A stretch of 64,000 nucleotides of DNA from Cellulomonas pakistanensis. GTDB lineage: Bacteria > Actinomycetota > Actinomycetes > Actinomycetales > Cellulomonadaceae. Of this stretch, positions 33,393-42,804 are shown one piece after another. The position numbers and the translations under genes were made by a program. The stretch covers positions 182,115 to 246,114 of the forward strand of contig NZ_BONO01000003.1 in assembly GCF_016862755.1 (NCBI RefSeq). Direction: 5' to 3'. The notes under the pieces were generated by a model. That model ran no database searches, was not told where the DNA came from, and saw nothing but the letters and a program-made list of their open reading frames with translations. Numbering within the stretch: the first letter of the stretch is position 1; each line of letters begins with the position of its first letter.

Positions 33393-34520
33393 GTGAGGGA
33401 TGACGCACCGGCCGCCGCGCCGACGAACCCCGGCCTGCCCGGTACCGGACACGCCGCGCCGGTGCCCGCGCCGGGGGCCCCCGGGGCCCCGACGGGTCGA
33501 CTGCCCGGCCTCGACGCCCTGCGCGGGCTCGCGGTCGGCCTCGTGCTGCTCAACCACGCGGCGCCCGACCGGTTCGGCGCCGCCGGGGTCCTGGGCGTGA
33601 CGATCTTCTTCGCGCTGTCGGGCTGGCTCATCACCGGCGTGCTCATGCGCGACCTGGACCGCGGCGGGCGGATCCGGTTCGGCCGGTTCTACGGGCACCG
33701 GCTGCTGCGGCTGTACCCGCCGCTGCTCCTCATGCTCGCCGGGTACGTGGTGGTCGAGGGCGCGTTCGACCTGCTGGGCGAGGCGCACCTGGTGCTCGAG
33801 ACCCTCGTCGCGGCGCTGACCTACACGATCAACATCCCCGGGCTGCCGCACGGCAGCGAGTCGGTCTACCACTTCTGGACGCTCGCGGCGGAGGAGCAGT
33901 TCTACCTGGTGTGGCCGATCCTGCTCGCGTGGGCCTGGCGGCGGGGCTGGCTGCGCGGGGCGACCGCCGTGTGCGTGGCCGCCGCGCTGGCCGCCTGCAT
34001 GGTGACCCTGCTGCTCGTGGTCCCCGACGTCGCCAGGATCTACGCCCTGCCGACCTCGTGGGGCGCCGCGCTGCTCATCGGCTGCGCCGGCTACCTGGGC
34101 CGCCGCGCCGTCGCCGAGCGGCTGCCGCAGACGGCCGGCGCGCGCCGGGCGGTCCAGGTCGGCCTGGTCGCGGCGCTGCTCGCCGCCACGATGCTGAGCG
34201 GCCTGGCGGCGCACACCGCCTGGTACCTGCTCGGCGTCCCGGCCGTCGCCGTCGCCACCGTGGTGCTGATCAGCTACGTCGGCGGCTGGCGTGCGCTGCC
34301 CACCCGCTGGCTGCGGCCCGCGGTCGCCCTCGGGACCGTGTCGTACGCGGCGTACCTGTGGAACGGCGCGATCGTCCGCTGGCTGGGCCACCCGGACGAC
34401 CTCGCCGGCGCCGCGCTGGGCATCGCGCTCACGCTGCTGGCGGCGACCGCGAGCTGGTGGCTCGTGGAGCGCCCGGTCGCCCGCTGGCGCGCGCGTCGCC
34501 CGGCCCGCGCCGCCGCCTGA
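33393..34520 (+). CDS. Acyltransferase-3 (OafA-like) membrane protein
   Basis: 375 residues with about ten membrane helices. The acyltransferase-3 signature is present: GRLPGLDALRGLAVGLVLLNHAAPD with the conserved His (about 54), FFALSGWLITGVLMRD, RFGRFYGHRLLRLYPPLLLML, and FWTLAAEEQFYLVWPILL. Family members acetylate or acylate cell-surface polysaccharides, lipids or secreted molecules using a cytoplasmic acyl donor. The GTG at 33393 follows TACCTT by seven bases, supporting a leaderless start. No glycan operon surrounds it, so the acceptor is unknown. Confidence 0.9.
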   Translation: MRDDAPAAAPTNPGLPGTGHAAPVPAPGAPGAPTGRLPGLDALRGLAVGLVLLNHAAPDRFGAAGVLGVTIFFALSGWLITGVLMRDLDRGGRIRFGRFYGHRLLRLYPPLLLMLAGYVVVEGAFDLLGEAHLVLETLVAALTYTINIPGLPHGSESVYHFWTLAAEEQFYLVWPILLAWAWRRGWLRGATAVCVAAALAACMVTLLLVVPDVARIYALPTSWGAALLIGCAGYLGRRAVAERLPQTAGARRAVQVGLVAALLAATMLSGLAAHTAWYLLGVPAVAVATVVLISYVGGWRALPTRWLRPAVALGTVSYAAYLWNGAIVRWLGHPDDLAGAALGIALTLLAATASWWLVERPVARWRARRPARAAA

Positions 34521-34613
34521 CGCGCCGGCGCCGGCACGTGTGCGGCCGGCAGCTGCGGGTGCCGCCCCGGGCGCGGGCGGCCGACCTCGGCGGGTGCGGG
34601 GCGCGGCGGGCGC

Positions 34614-35018
34614 TCAGCCCAGGCGGGCCTGCGCCTCGGCGTGCACGCGGCGCTCGAGGACGAACGACATGACCGGCACGACGCCCGCGAGCGCCATCGT
34701 CACCAGCCGGCCGAGCGACCAGCGCATCGCCGACCACAGCTGCACGACCGTGACCAGGTACACGACGTAGATCCAGCCGTGCACGATCGCGATCCAGGTG
34801 CCGAGGACGGGCAGCGGCGAGCCGGTCTGCGGGTCGACCCCGTTCGCGTGGAACACGTACTTCAGCACCATCTCCACGCACAGGACCAGCAGCATCGTGC
34901 CGGTGACGAACGCCATCACGCGGTAGCGGGTCAGCCGCCCCGCGGTCCCCGGCGGCACGGCGGCCGCGCGCGGGGCGGCGGCGGGGGCGGGGGCGGGCTG
35001 GCCGGTCGGCTCGGTCAT
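34614..35018 (-). CDS. DUF3817 membrane protein
   Basis: 134 residues: an Ala/Pro-rich tail (to about 32), then the DUF3817 pattern RYRVMAFVTGTMLLVLCVEMVLKYVF, a central GTWIAIVHGWIYVVYLVTVVQLW helix with conserved His/Gly/Trp, and a third helix MALAGVVPVMSFVLERRV. The family is a common actinobacterial membrane protein of unknown function. The ATG at 35018 precedes the Pro-rich tail. It is divergent from the ABC exporter genes. Confidence 0.88.
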   Translation of the reverse strand: MTEPTGQPAPAPAAAPRAAAVPPGTAGRLTRYRVMAFVTGTMLLVLCVEMVLKYVFHANGVDPQTGSPLPVLGTWIAIVHGWIYVVYLVTVVQLWSAMRWSLGRLVTMALAGVVPVMSFVLERRVHAEAQARLG

Positions 35019-35147
35019 CGCGGCGGGTCCTCTCGGGCGGGGGTCGGGACGCTGCCTGCGATTCTCGCCCACCGGCGGGCGCGCGGCGGCGTCCGGCGGG
35101 CAAAACCCTTGCCGATGTGTCGGGGGTCACCCGTAGCGTTGACCGAC

Positions 35148-37094
35148 GTGCGACCCCTCCCCCTGCCGGACCCCGGCCGACCGCCGACGACCGGCCCCTG
35201 GCGCCTCATGCTCTGGCAGGGGCGCCGGCAGCTGGGCGTGCTCGCGGGCGCGACCGCCGTCGCCGTCGTCGGGAACGTCGCCGCGGCGCTGCTCCCGTGG
35301 CAGCTCGGCCGCGTCGTCGACGACGGCCTGGACGAGGGCCTCGGCCGCGCCCTGTGGCTCGGCTGCCTCGGCGTGCTCGCGCTCGGCATGGTGCAGGTGG
35401 TCACGAACGTGTGGGGCCACCGGCTCGACGTGGAGAACTGGCTGCGGGCGGCGTTCGCGTCGTCGCAGCAGGTCGGCCACCACGTCACCCGCACCGGCGA
35501 CGCCGTCACCGACGAGCTGCCGACCGGCGAGGTGGTCGCGACCGTCGCCTCCGACGCGCTCCGGATGGGCGAGGTCTACGCGATCCTGCCCCGGCTGGTC
35601 GGCGGGATCGCGGCGTACCTGGTGCTCGGCGTCGTGCTGCTCAGCACCTCGGTCCCGCTGGGGCTGCTGGTGCTGCTCGGCCTGCCGGTCGTGGTCGCGG
35701 TGCTGTCGCTGATCGTCCGGCCGCTGCAGAAGCGGCAGGCGGAGCAGCGCGAGGCGACCGGCCGGCTCACCACGCTCGGTGCGGACACCGTCTCCGGGCT
35801 GCGGATCCTGCGCGGCATCGGCGGCGAGGAGGTGTTCGCCGCCCGGTACCGGGAGCAGTCGCAGCAGGTGCGCGCGGCGGGCGTCCGGGTGTCGCAGACG
35901 CAGTCGCTGCTCGACGCGCTGCAGACCCTGCTGCCGGGCCTGTTCCTGGCGGTGGTCGTCTGGGCCGGCGCGCGGCTCGCGATCAGCGGGGACATCACGC
36001 CCGGCCAGCTCGTCGCGTTCTACGGCTTCGCCGCGTTCCTCACCCAGCCGCTGTGGACCGCCAGCGAGGCGATCCGGGTGGTCACCCGCGCCGTCGTCGG
36101 CGCGCGCAAGATCATCCGGGTGCTGTCCGTGCGGGTCGCGGGGTCCGACGACCCGGCCACCCCCGCGGCGTCGCCCGGCGCCGGCGAGCCGCTCGTCGAC
36201 GAGGCCAGCGGGCTGGTCGTGCGGCCGGGCCGGATCACCGCCCTCGTGAGCGCGGACCCGGACGAGACGGCGCGGCTCGCCCTGCGGCTCGGCCGCCTCG
36301 GGCCCGCGCGGCACGGCGGGCCCGACGACGAGGACCTCCTCGAGTCCGGCCAGGACGGCACGATCCCCACGCCGCGCGACCCCGCCGACGACCCCGGCCT
36401 GTCCCGGGTGCGCTGGGGCCGCGCGCTGCTGACCGAGCTCGGCCTCGCCGAGGTCCGCGACCGGGTCGTCGTCGCCGAGTCGACCCCGCACCTGTTCACC
36501 GGCCGGCTGGCCGACGAGCTCGACGTCCGCGGCGGCGCGGACCGGGACGCCCTGCTCGAGGCGATGACGGTCGCGGACGCGGCCGACGTGCTCGACTCCG
36601 TGCCCGGCGGCCTGGACGGCGAGGTCGAGGAGAAGGGCCGGTCGCTGTCCGGCGGTCAGCGGCAGCGGGTCGCGCTCGCCCGGGCGCTGCTCACCGGCGC
36701 CGAGGTGCTCGTGCTGATCGAGCCGACCAGCGCGGTCGACGCGCACACCGAGGCGCGGATCGCCCGCCGGCTGGCCGACGCCCGCCGCGGCGCCACCACC
36801 GTCGTCGTCACCGCCAGCCCCCTGGTGCTGGACGCGGTGGACGAGGTCGCGCTGGTCGCCGGCGGCCGGGTCGTGGCGACCGGGACGCACCGGGAGCTGG
36901 TCACCGCCCGGGACGCCGCCGGGGCCGCCTACCGCGCCGTCGTGTCGCGCGCGGAGGACGAGCCCGCCGGGACGCCCGCCGACGACGCCCCCGCCGGCCA
37001 CGACGCCCACCCCGCCGGCGACACGCCCCCGGACGACCCCACCGCCCCGACCACGACCGACGAGGAGGACCGCCGTGAAGCTGCCCGTCGCTGA
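35148..37094 (+). CDS. ABC exporter half-transporter with inactive nucleotide-binding domain
   Basis: 648 residues: type IV exporter membrane domain (about 15-310) fused to an ABC domain. The ABC domain keeps a perfect signature (SLSGGQRQRVALARALL) and H-loop region, but where Walker A should be it reads VSADPDETARLAL with no GxxGxGKS, and Walker B reads VLVLIEPTSAVD, with the Asp replaced by Ile. It therefore cannot bind ATP through its own P-loop. It overlaps the next gene by 20 nt; that partner has intact Walker A/B but a broken signature, so the two make one working ATP site. GTG 35148 is supported by TAGCGT eight bases upstream. Substrate unknown. Confidence 0.9.
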   Translation: MRPLPLPDPGRPPTTGPWRLMLWQGRRQLGVLAGATAVAVVGNVAAALLPWQLGRVVDDGLDEGLGRALWLGCLGVLALGMVQVVTNVWGHRLDVENWLRAAFASSQQVGHHVTRTGDAVTDELPTGEVVATVASDALRMGEVYAILPRLVGGIAAYLVLGVVLLSTSVPLGLLVLLGLPVVVAVLSLIVRPLQKRQAEQREATGRLTTLGADTVSGLRILRGIGGEEVFAARYREQSQQVRAAGVRVSQTQSLLDALQTLLPGLFLAVVVWAGARLAISGDITPGQLVAFYGFAAFLTQPLWTASEAIRVVTRAVVGARKIIRVLSVRVAGSDDPATPAASPGAGEPLVDEASGLVVRPGRITALVSADPDETARLALRLGRLGPARHGGPDDEDLLESGQDGTIPTPRDPADDPGLSRVRWGRALLTELGLAEVRDRVVVAESTPHLFTGRLADELDVRGGADRDALLEAMTVADAADVLDSVPGGLDGEVEEKGRSLSGGQRQRVALARALLTGAEVLVLIEPTSAVDAHTEARIARRLADARRGATTVVVTASPLVLDAVDEVALVAGGRVVATGTHRELVTARDAAGAAYRAVVSRAEDEPAGTPADDAPAGHDAHPAGDTPPDDPTAPTTTDEEDRREAARR

Positions 37095-38808
37095 CGCCCC
37101 CGCGCTGCGCCGGCACACCGCCGCGCTGCTCCGCCGCCACCGCCGCGGCCTCGGCGTGGTCGTGCTGCTGCACGTGCTCGCCGCGACCGCCGGCCTGGCC
37201 GGCCCGTGGCTGCTCGGCCGGCTGGTCGACGGCGTGGTCTCCGGCACGACGACCGCCGCGGTCGACCGCACGGTGCTGGTCCTCGTCGTCGCCGTGCTCG
37301 CCCAGACCGTGCTCATCCGGTACGCCCAGCGCGCCGCGATGGTCCTGGGCGAGACCGTGTTCGCCGAGCTCCGCGAGGAGTTCGTCGCCACGGTCACCCG
37401 GCTGCCGCTGTCGACCGTCGAGCGCGCCGGCACCGGCGACCTGGTCGCCCGGACCACGACCGACATCGACCGCGTCCAGTACACGGTCCGGTTCGGCGTG
37501 CCCCGGCTGCTGGTCACGGCCGCGACGATCGTGCTGACCCTGGTCGCGGCGTTCGCGACCAACGCGCTGGTCGCCGTGGGCCTGCTCGCCGGCGTGCCGC
37601 TGCTGCTCGCCGTCACCCGGTGGTACCTGCGCCGCGCGGCCCCGGCGTACCTGCGGGAGTCGGCCGCCTACGCCACGCTCAACGGCACGATCACGGAGTC
37701 CGTCGAGGGCGCCCGCACCGTCGACGCCCTCGGCCTCGGCGCGCGCCGGCGGGCCCGCGTGGACGCCGACCTGCGCGAGGCCTTCGCCGCCGAGAGCGCG
37801 ACGCTGAACCTGCGCTCCGTGCTGTTCCCCGGCGTCGACACGTCGTTCGTGCTGCCGGTCGTGGCGGTGCTGGCCTGGGGCGCGTACCTGATCTCGACCG
37901 GGCACGCCACGATCGGCGCGGTCACGACCATCGCCCTGTACGCGACGCAGATCATCCACCCGATCGGCGAGCTGATCTTCTGGCTCGACGAGATCCAGGT
38001 CGGCGCGACGTCGCTCGCCCGGATCCTCGGCGTGGCCGACGTCGCGTCCGACCGCACCGCCCGGGACGCCCGGCCCGACGGCTCCGACGTCACCGCGCGC
38101 GGCGTCCGGTACGCGTACCGGGCGGGCCACGACGTGCTGCACGGCGTCGACCTGGACCTGCGGCCCGGCGAGCGGCTCGCCGTCGTCGGACCGTCGGGCG
38201 CCGGCAAGTCGACGCTCGGCCGGATGCTCGCCGGCATCCACCCGCCGACCGGCGGCTCCGTCACCGTCGGCGAGGTGCCGCTGGTCGACCTGCCGCTCGA
38301 CGAGCTGCGCGGGCACGTCGCCCTGGTCACCCAGGAGCACCACGTGTTCGTCGGCCCGCTCGCGGACAACCTGCGGCTCGCCGACCCGTCCGCCGACGAC
38401 GCCGCCCTGGAGCGGGCCCTGCGCGCCGTCGACGCGTGGGACTGGGTCCGGGCGCTGCCGGAGGGTCTGGGCACGCCGGTCGGCTCCGGCGGCACGCCGC
38501 TCACGCCCGCGCAGGCGCAGCAGGTCGCGCTGGCCCGGCTCGTGCTGCTCGACCCGCACACGCTCGTGCTGGACGAGGCGACGTCGCTGCTCGACCCCCG
38601 CGCCGCGCGGCACCTGGAGCGGTCGCTGTCCGCGGTGCTGCACGGCCGCACGGTCGTGGCCATCGCGCACCGGCTGCACACCGCGCACGACGCCGACCGG
38701 GTCGCCGTGGTCGACGCCGGGCGGATCAGCGAGATCGGCCCGCACGACGACCTGGTCGCCGCGGGCGGGGACTACGCCTCCCTCTGGCACTCCTGGCAGC
38801 GCGAGTAG
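37075..38808 (+). CDS. ABC exporter half-transporter with intact Walker motifs
   Basis: 577 residues: membrane domain with six helices (about 20-300) and a nucleotide-binding domain with Walker A GPSGAGKSTL, Q-loop VTQEHHVFVG, Walker B TLVLDEATSLLDP and H-loop AIAHRLHTA. The signature position reads LTPAQAQQVALARL instead of LSGGQ, so this half supplies the ATP and the catalytic Glu while the partner supplies the signature. GTG 37075 has a GAGGAGG ribosome site and lies inside the end of the preceding gene. The pair resembles heterodimeric multidrug or peptide exporters; with no peptide or biosynthetic gene beside it, efflux of a drug or lipid is as likely as any. Confidence 0.93.
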   Translation: MKLPVADAPALRRHTAALLRRHRRGLGVVVLLHVLAATAGLAGPWLLGRLVDGVVSGTTTAAVDRTVLVLVVAVLAQTVLIRYAQRAAMVLGETVFAELREEFVATVTRLPLSTVERAGTGDLVARTTTDIDRVQYTVRFGVPRLLVTAATIVLTLVAAFATNALVAVGLLAGVPLLLAVTRWYLRRAAPAYLRESAAYATLNGTITESVEGARTVDALGLGARRRARVDADLREAFAAESATLNLRSVLFPGVDTSFVLPVVAVLAWGAYLISTGHATIGAVTTIALYATQIIHPIGELIFWLDEIQVGATSLARILGVADVASDRTARDARPDGSDVTARGVRYAYRAGHDVLHGVDLDLRPGERLAVVGPSGAGKSTLGRMLAGIHPPTGGSVTVGEVPLVDLPLDELRGHVALVTQEHHVFVGPLADNLRLADPSADDAALERALRAVDAWDWVRALPEGLGTPVGSGGTPLTPAQAQQVALARLVLLDPHTLVLDEATSLLDPRAARHLERSLSAVLHGRTVVAIAHRLHTAHDADRVAVVDAGRISEIGPHDDLVAAGGDYASLWHSWQRE

Positions 38809-38820
38809 CGGGCGCTCGGG

Positions 38821-38884
38821 CGCCGAGCGGTCGCAGCTCGGCCGCTTCCGGGCGCGGAAGGCCCCGATCCGCGACCGCTCGGCG
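38821..38884. repeat. Long nested dyad between convergent ABC and SURF1 genes
   Basis: Perfect 14-bp outer arms (38821-38834 and 38871-38884, CGCCGAGCGGTCGC and its complement) enclose a second hairpin GGCC.CTTCCG/CGGAAG.GCC. It lies between genes ending at 38808 and 38923 and should act as a bidirectional terminator. Confidence 0.75.
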
Positions 38885-38922
38885 GGCGGCGCGGTCGTCG
38901 CGGCGGGGGCTGAGCCCCGCGA

Positions 38923-39804
38923 CTAGGCGCGCGCGTCCTCGACGCCGCCGGCGGCACGCGGTGCGGGGTCCCCGTCGGCCGTGCCCTCGCCCTCCGGCTC
39001 CTCGTCGAACGCGCCGGACAGCCGCAGCACCTCGTCCTTGAGCAGCCGCACCCACAGGAACACCGCGAACCCGCCGAACACGAACCACTGCGCCGCGTAC
39101 CCGAGGTTCTGGATGTTCAGGCCCGTCCCGGACCGGGTCGGCGGCGGCAGCAGCTCGACGGTCACGTCCTGCGCCGGCTGCGAGCTCGTCAGCACGGCGT
39201 AGCCGGTCCAGATCGGCCCGCCCCAGACCCCGAGCAGCTCGGCGGACGAGATCGAGTCCGTCGTCCCCGGCGCGAGCGAGGCGTGGTCGGCGCCGGAGTC
39301 CTCGGACGCCTGCAGGTACCCGGTGACGAGCACCGGCCCCGCCGGTACCTCGAGCCCCGGCGCGTCGGGGTCGTCGCCGGTCACCCACCCGCGCACGACC
39401 GGCAGCACCGCCCCGTCGACGGCCGGGTCGTCCGACGCGACGCGCAGCGGGGTGAGCACCAGCGACCCGGTTCGCTCGCCCAGCGCTCGGCCCGGCACCA
39501 GCAGCTGCCCGTCCGCCTCGTACTCCCCCGCGACCTCGACCCGGCGGCCGACCAGCTCGCCCTCGAACGTCGTCTGCGGCAGCAGCACCTCGGCGATCGG
39601 CACGGGCGGCTGGGCCTCGATCTCGGCGAGCCGCGCCGCCTGGGCGGCGGCGCCGCGCACCTCCGCGCGGTCGAGCTGCCAGGCGCCGAGGAACCCGCAG
39701 GCGGCCGCGACGGCGAGGAACAGCACCAGCAGCCCGATCATCCGGGGGGTGCGCGCGACGCGCCACAGCGTGAGCGGGGGCTCCGCGGGCGGGGTGGAGG
39801 GCAC
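38923..39804 (-). CDS. SURF1-family protein (cytochrome oxidase assembly)
   Basis: 293 residues with the SURF1 layout: N-terminal helix ([25 protein letters not shown], about 20-45), a periplasm-facing beta-rich middle with [16 protein letters not shown] and VLPVVRGWV, and a second helix near the C-terminus ([20 protein letters not shown]). SURF1 helps insert haem into cytochrome aa3 oxidase. The GTG at 39804 is preceded by TACCGT and exactly six bases, the leaderless pattern. No cox genes are in the window, so it is an isolated assembly factor. The C-terminal 35 residues are a disordered acidic tail. Confidence 0.9.
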   Translation of the reverse strand: MPSTPPAEPPLTLWRVARTPRMIGLLVLFLAVAAACGFLGAWQLDRAEVRGAAAQAARLAEIEAQPPVPIAEVLLPQTTFEGELVGRRVEVAGEYEADGQLLVPGRALGERTGSLVLTPLRVASDDPAVDGAVLPVVRGWVTGDDPDAPGLEVPAGPVLVTGYLQASEDSGADHASLAPGTTDSISSAELLGVWGGPIWTGYAVLTSSQPAQDVTVELLPPPTRSGTGLNIQNLGYAAQWFVFGGFAVFLWVRLLKDEVLRLSGAFDEEPEGEGTADGDPAPRAAGGVEDARA

Positions 39805-39982
39805 CGCAGCACGGTACCCGGCGGACCTGGGTGCACCGGAACCGGCGGCCCGGCGCCGGGTCACGACCCCGCCCCCGGCCGCACCCCGCCGCCCGCGCCA
39901 CGGATCCCGTCCGGCCTGGTGCGGCGCCCCACCCGATGGGGTTGTATGGATCCGGCTGCGCTGAGCAGCCACGGGGCGTCCT

Positions 39983-39996
39983 GGGACGGACGTCCC
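39983..39996. promoter_or_regulatory. DevR/OsdR-like box upstream of xfp
   Basis: GGGAC-GGAC-GTCCC, a perfect 5-4-5 palindrome matching the DosR/DevR half-sites and spacing, 100 nt before the xfp start codon. The best of five such sites in the window. Confidence 0.6.
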
Positions 39997-40095
39997 GGAT
40001 CGCGGCGTCCGGCGCCGCAAGGCTGGGACGGCCCGGCGGGGGGTGCTCGACCGGGCCCACGGCACATCCGTGGTTCTGCGAAACGGGGAGAGAGC

Positions 40096-42585
40096 ATGAC
40101 GACGACGACGGTGCCCGTCGAGACGTGGCGGGCCGGTTCGGGCCAGCCGGTCTCGGAGGAGACGCTGCGGCGGATCGACGCCTGGTGGCGGACGGCCAAC
40201 TACCTGTCGGTCGGGCAGATCTACCTGCTGGCCAACCCGCTGCTGCGGGAGCCGCTGACCAAGGACCACGTGAAGCCGCGGCTCCTGGGCCACTGGGGCA
40301 CCACGCCGGGTCTCAACTTCCTGTACGCGCACCTGAACCGCGTCATCGCGGAGCGCGAGCAGTCGACGCTCTACCTGACCGGCCCCGGCCACGGCGGCCC
40401 GGGTCTCGTCGCCAGCGCCTACCTGGACGGCACGTACTCCGAGGTCTACTCGGACATCACGCCGGACGAGGAGGGCGTGCGCCGCCTGTTCCGCCAGTTC
40501 TCGTTCCCGGGCGGCATCCCGAGCCACGTGGCCCCGGAGACCCCCGGGTCGATCCACGAGGGCGGCGAGCTCGGCTACGCCCTGTCCCACGCGTACGGCG
40601 CGGCGTTCGACAACCCGGACCTGCTGGTCGCGGCGGTCGTCGGCGACGGCGAGGCCGAGACCGGCCCGCTGGCGACGTCGTGGCACTCGAACAAGTTCAT
40701 CGACCCGGCCAAGGACGGCGTCGTGCTGCCGATCCTGCACCTCAACGGGTACAAGATCGCCAACCCGACGGTGCTGGCGCGCATCCCCGAGGACGAGCTG
40801 CTCGACCTCATGCGCGGATACGGCCACAAGCCGCACCTGTTCGTCGGCGGGTTCGACGGCGAGGACCACGCGGCCGTGCACGCCCGGTTCGCCGAGCTGC
40901 TCGACGTCGTGCTGGACGAGATCGCCGAGATCAAGGCGCGCGCCGCCGCGGGCGACGAGTCCCGCCCGTCCTGGCCGATGATCATCTTCAAGACCCCCAA
41001 GGGCTGGACCTGCCCGCCGGTCATCGACGACAAGCAGGTCGAGAACTCCTGGCGCTCGCACCAGGTGCCGCTGGCCAGCGCCCGCGACACCGACGAGCAC
41101 CTGCAGGTCCTCGAGGGCTGGCTGAAGTCGTACCGCCCGGAGGAGCTGTTCGACGCGGACGGCGCGGTCCGGGCCGACATCACGGCCCTGTCCCCCGGCG
41201 GCACGCTGCGGATGAGCGACAACCCGCACGCGAACGGCGGGCTGCTGCTCAAGGACCTGCGCCTGCCCGACTTCCGCGACTTCGCGGTCGACGTGCCGGT
41301 GCCGGGCGGCTCCATCTCGGAGGCCACCCGCGAGCTCGGCAAGTACCTCACCGAGGTCATCCGCCGGAACCCGGACAACTTCCGGATCTTCGGCCCGGAC
41401 GAGACGGCGTCGAACCGCCTGCAGGCCGTGTTCGACGTGACGAACAAGCAGTGGAACGCGGAGTACCTGCCGACGGACGTCGACGACCACCTGGCCCGGA
41501 TGGGCCGCGTCGTCGAGATGCTGTCGGAGCACCAGTGCCAGGGCTGGCTCGAGGGCTACCTGCTGACGGGCCGGCACGGCCTGATCACCTCGTACGAGGC
41601 CTTCATCCACATCGTCGACTCGATGTTCAACCAGCACGCCAAGTGGCTGAAGGTCACCAACCACATCCCGTGGCGCCGGCCGATCGCCAGCCTGAACTAT
41701 TTGCTGTCCAGCCACGTGTGGCGCCAGGACCACAACGGGTTCAGCCACCAGGACCCGGGCTTCATCGACCACGTGGTCAACAAGAAGGCCGAGATCGTCC
41801 GGGTGTACCTGCCGCCGGACGCGAACACGCTGCTGTCGACCTACGACCACTGCCTGCGCAGCCGGCAGTACGTCAACGTCGTGGTGTCCGGCAAGCAGCC
41901 CGCGCCGAACTTCCTCACGATGGACGAGGCGATCGCGCACTGCACCCGCGGCCTCGGCATCTGGGAGTGGGCGGGCACCGAGGTCGAGGGCGAGGACCCG
42001 GACGTGGTGCTCGGCTGCGCGGGCGACGTGCCGACCCTCGAGGTGCTGGCGGCGGCCGACATCCTGCGCCAGGAGCTGCCGGACCTCAAGGTGCGCGTGG
42101 TCAACGTCGTCGACCTCATGCGGCTGCAGGACGAGCGGGAGCACCCGCACGGCCTGTCCGACCGGGACTTCAACACGCTGTTCACGACGGACAAGCCGAT
42201 CGTGTTCGCGTACCACGGCTACCCGTGGCTGATCCACCGCCTGACGTACCGCCGCAAGGGGCACAAGAACCTGCACGTGCGGGGGTACAAGGAGGAGGGC
42301 ACCACCACGACGCCGTTCGACATGGTCATGCTCAACGACCTCGACCGGTACCACCTGGTGATCGACGTGATCGACCAGGTGCCGTCGCTCGGCTCGAAGC
42401 ACGCGGGCCTGCGGCAGCGCATGGTCGACGCGCGGCTGAAGGCGCACAACTACACCCGGACGTTCGGCGAGGACATCCCGGAGGTGCGCGACTGGGTGTG
42501 GCCCGACGCCGGCGAGACCGGCACGGAGGAGGGCGGCCCCCAGCGGTCCAGCGCCACCGTGTCGACGGGCGGCGACAACGAGTAG
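40096..42585 (+). CDS. xfp: Xfp, xylulose-5-P/fructose-6-P phosphoketolase
   Basis: A thiamine-diphosphate enzyme that splits xylulose 5-P (and often fructose 6-P) with phosphate to acetyl-P plus glyceraldehyde 3-P or erythrose 4-P. 829 residues, typical length. Visible motifs: [70 protein letters not shown] (thiamine-pyrophosphate site), [26 protein letters not shown] and [27 protein letters not shown] ribosome site precedes the ATG. Acetyl-P made here is the substrate of AckA two genes downstream, giving ATP and acetate. A GGGAC-N4-GTCCC box upstream suggests hypoxic induction. Confidence 0.97.
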   Translation: MTTTTVPVETWRAGSGQPVSEETLRRIDAWWRTANYLSVGQIYLLANPLLREPLTKDHVKPRLLGHWGTTPGLNFLYAHLNRVIAEREQSTLYLTGPGHGGPGLVASAYLDGTYSEVYSDITPDEEGVRRLFRQFSFPGGIPSHVAPETPGSIHEGGELGYALSHAYGAAFDNPDLLVAAVVGDGEAETGPLATSWHSNKFIDPAKDGVVLPILHLNGYKIANPTVLARIPEDELLDLMRGYGHKPHLFVGGFDGEDHAAVHARFAELLDVVLDEIAEIKARAAAGDESRPSWPMIIFKTPKGWTCPPVIDDKQVENSWRSHQVPLASARDTDEHLQVLEGWLKSYRPEELFDADGAVRADITALSPGGTLRMSDNPHANGGLLLKDLRLPDFRDFAVDVPVPGGSISEATRELGKYLTEVIRRNPDNFRIFGPDETASNRLQAVFDVTNKQWNAEYLPTDVDDHLARMGRVVEMLSEHQCQGWLEGYLLTGRHGLITSYEAFIHIVDSMFNQHAKWLKVTNHIPWRRPIASLNYLLSSHVWRQDHNGFSHQDPGFIDHVVNKKAEIVRVYLPPDANTLLSTYDHCLRSRQYVNVVVSGKQPAPNFLTMDEAIAHCTRGLGIWEWAGTEVEGEDPDVVLGCAGDVPTLEVLAAADILRQELPDLKVRVVNVVDLMRLQDEREHPHGLSDRDFNTLFTTDKPIVFAYHGYPWLIHRLTYRRKGHKNLHVRGYKEEGTTTTPFDMVMLNDLDRYHLVIDVIDQVPSLGSKHAGLRQRMVDARLKAHNYTRTFGEDIPEVRDWVWPDAGETGTEEGGPQRSSATVSTGGDNE

Positions 42586-42601
42586 TCCCGACGCGGCCGG
42601 T

Positions 42602-42627
42602 GGCCCGCACCACCCGTGGTGCGGGCC
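42602..42627 (+). terminator. Terminator after xfp
   Basis: A perfect 11-bp stem GGCCCGCACCA/TGGTGCGGGCC with CCCG loop, 17 nt after the xfp stop. It separates xfp from pta-ackA, so the two units have separate promoters. Confidence 0.85.
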
Positions 42628-42638
42628 GTCGGCCTTCT

Positions 42639-42652
42639 GGGACCTAGGTCAC
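42639..42652. promoter_or_regulatory. DevR/OsdR-like box upstream of pta-ackA
   Basis: GGGAC-CTAG-GTCAC, one mismatch from GGGAC-N4-GTCCC, about 105-150 nt before the possible pta starts and thus at a similar distance to the xfp box. Confidence 0.5.
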
Positions 42653-42804
42653 AGCGGTCCGTCCCGGCGCGTCCGGGAACGGCCCCGGGTGGCCCTCGTC
42701 ACCCGCCCGCGTCGCTGACCAGGCGGCCGTCGTCCGGCAGAATTCATCCCACGACCATGACGACCGGCGACCCCGGTCCTGCCGACACAGGAAGAAGCCC
42801 ACCC

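Noticed and set aside
42757..42804. ATG at 42757 as the pta start
   Set aside because: No ribosome site, and relatives start at (M/V)ARSIYVTSPEG; the GTG at 42805 has AGGAAGAAG before it. Not fully excluded.
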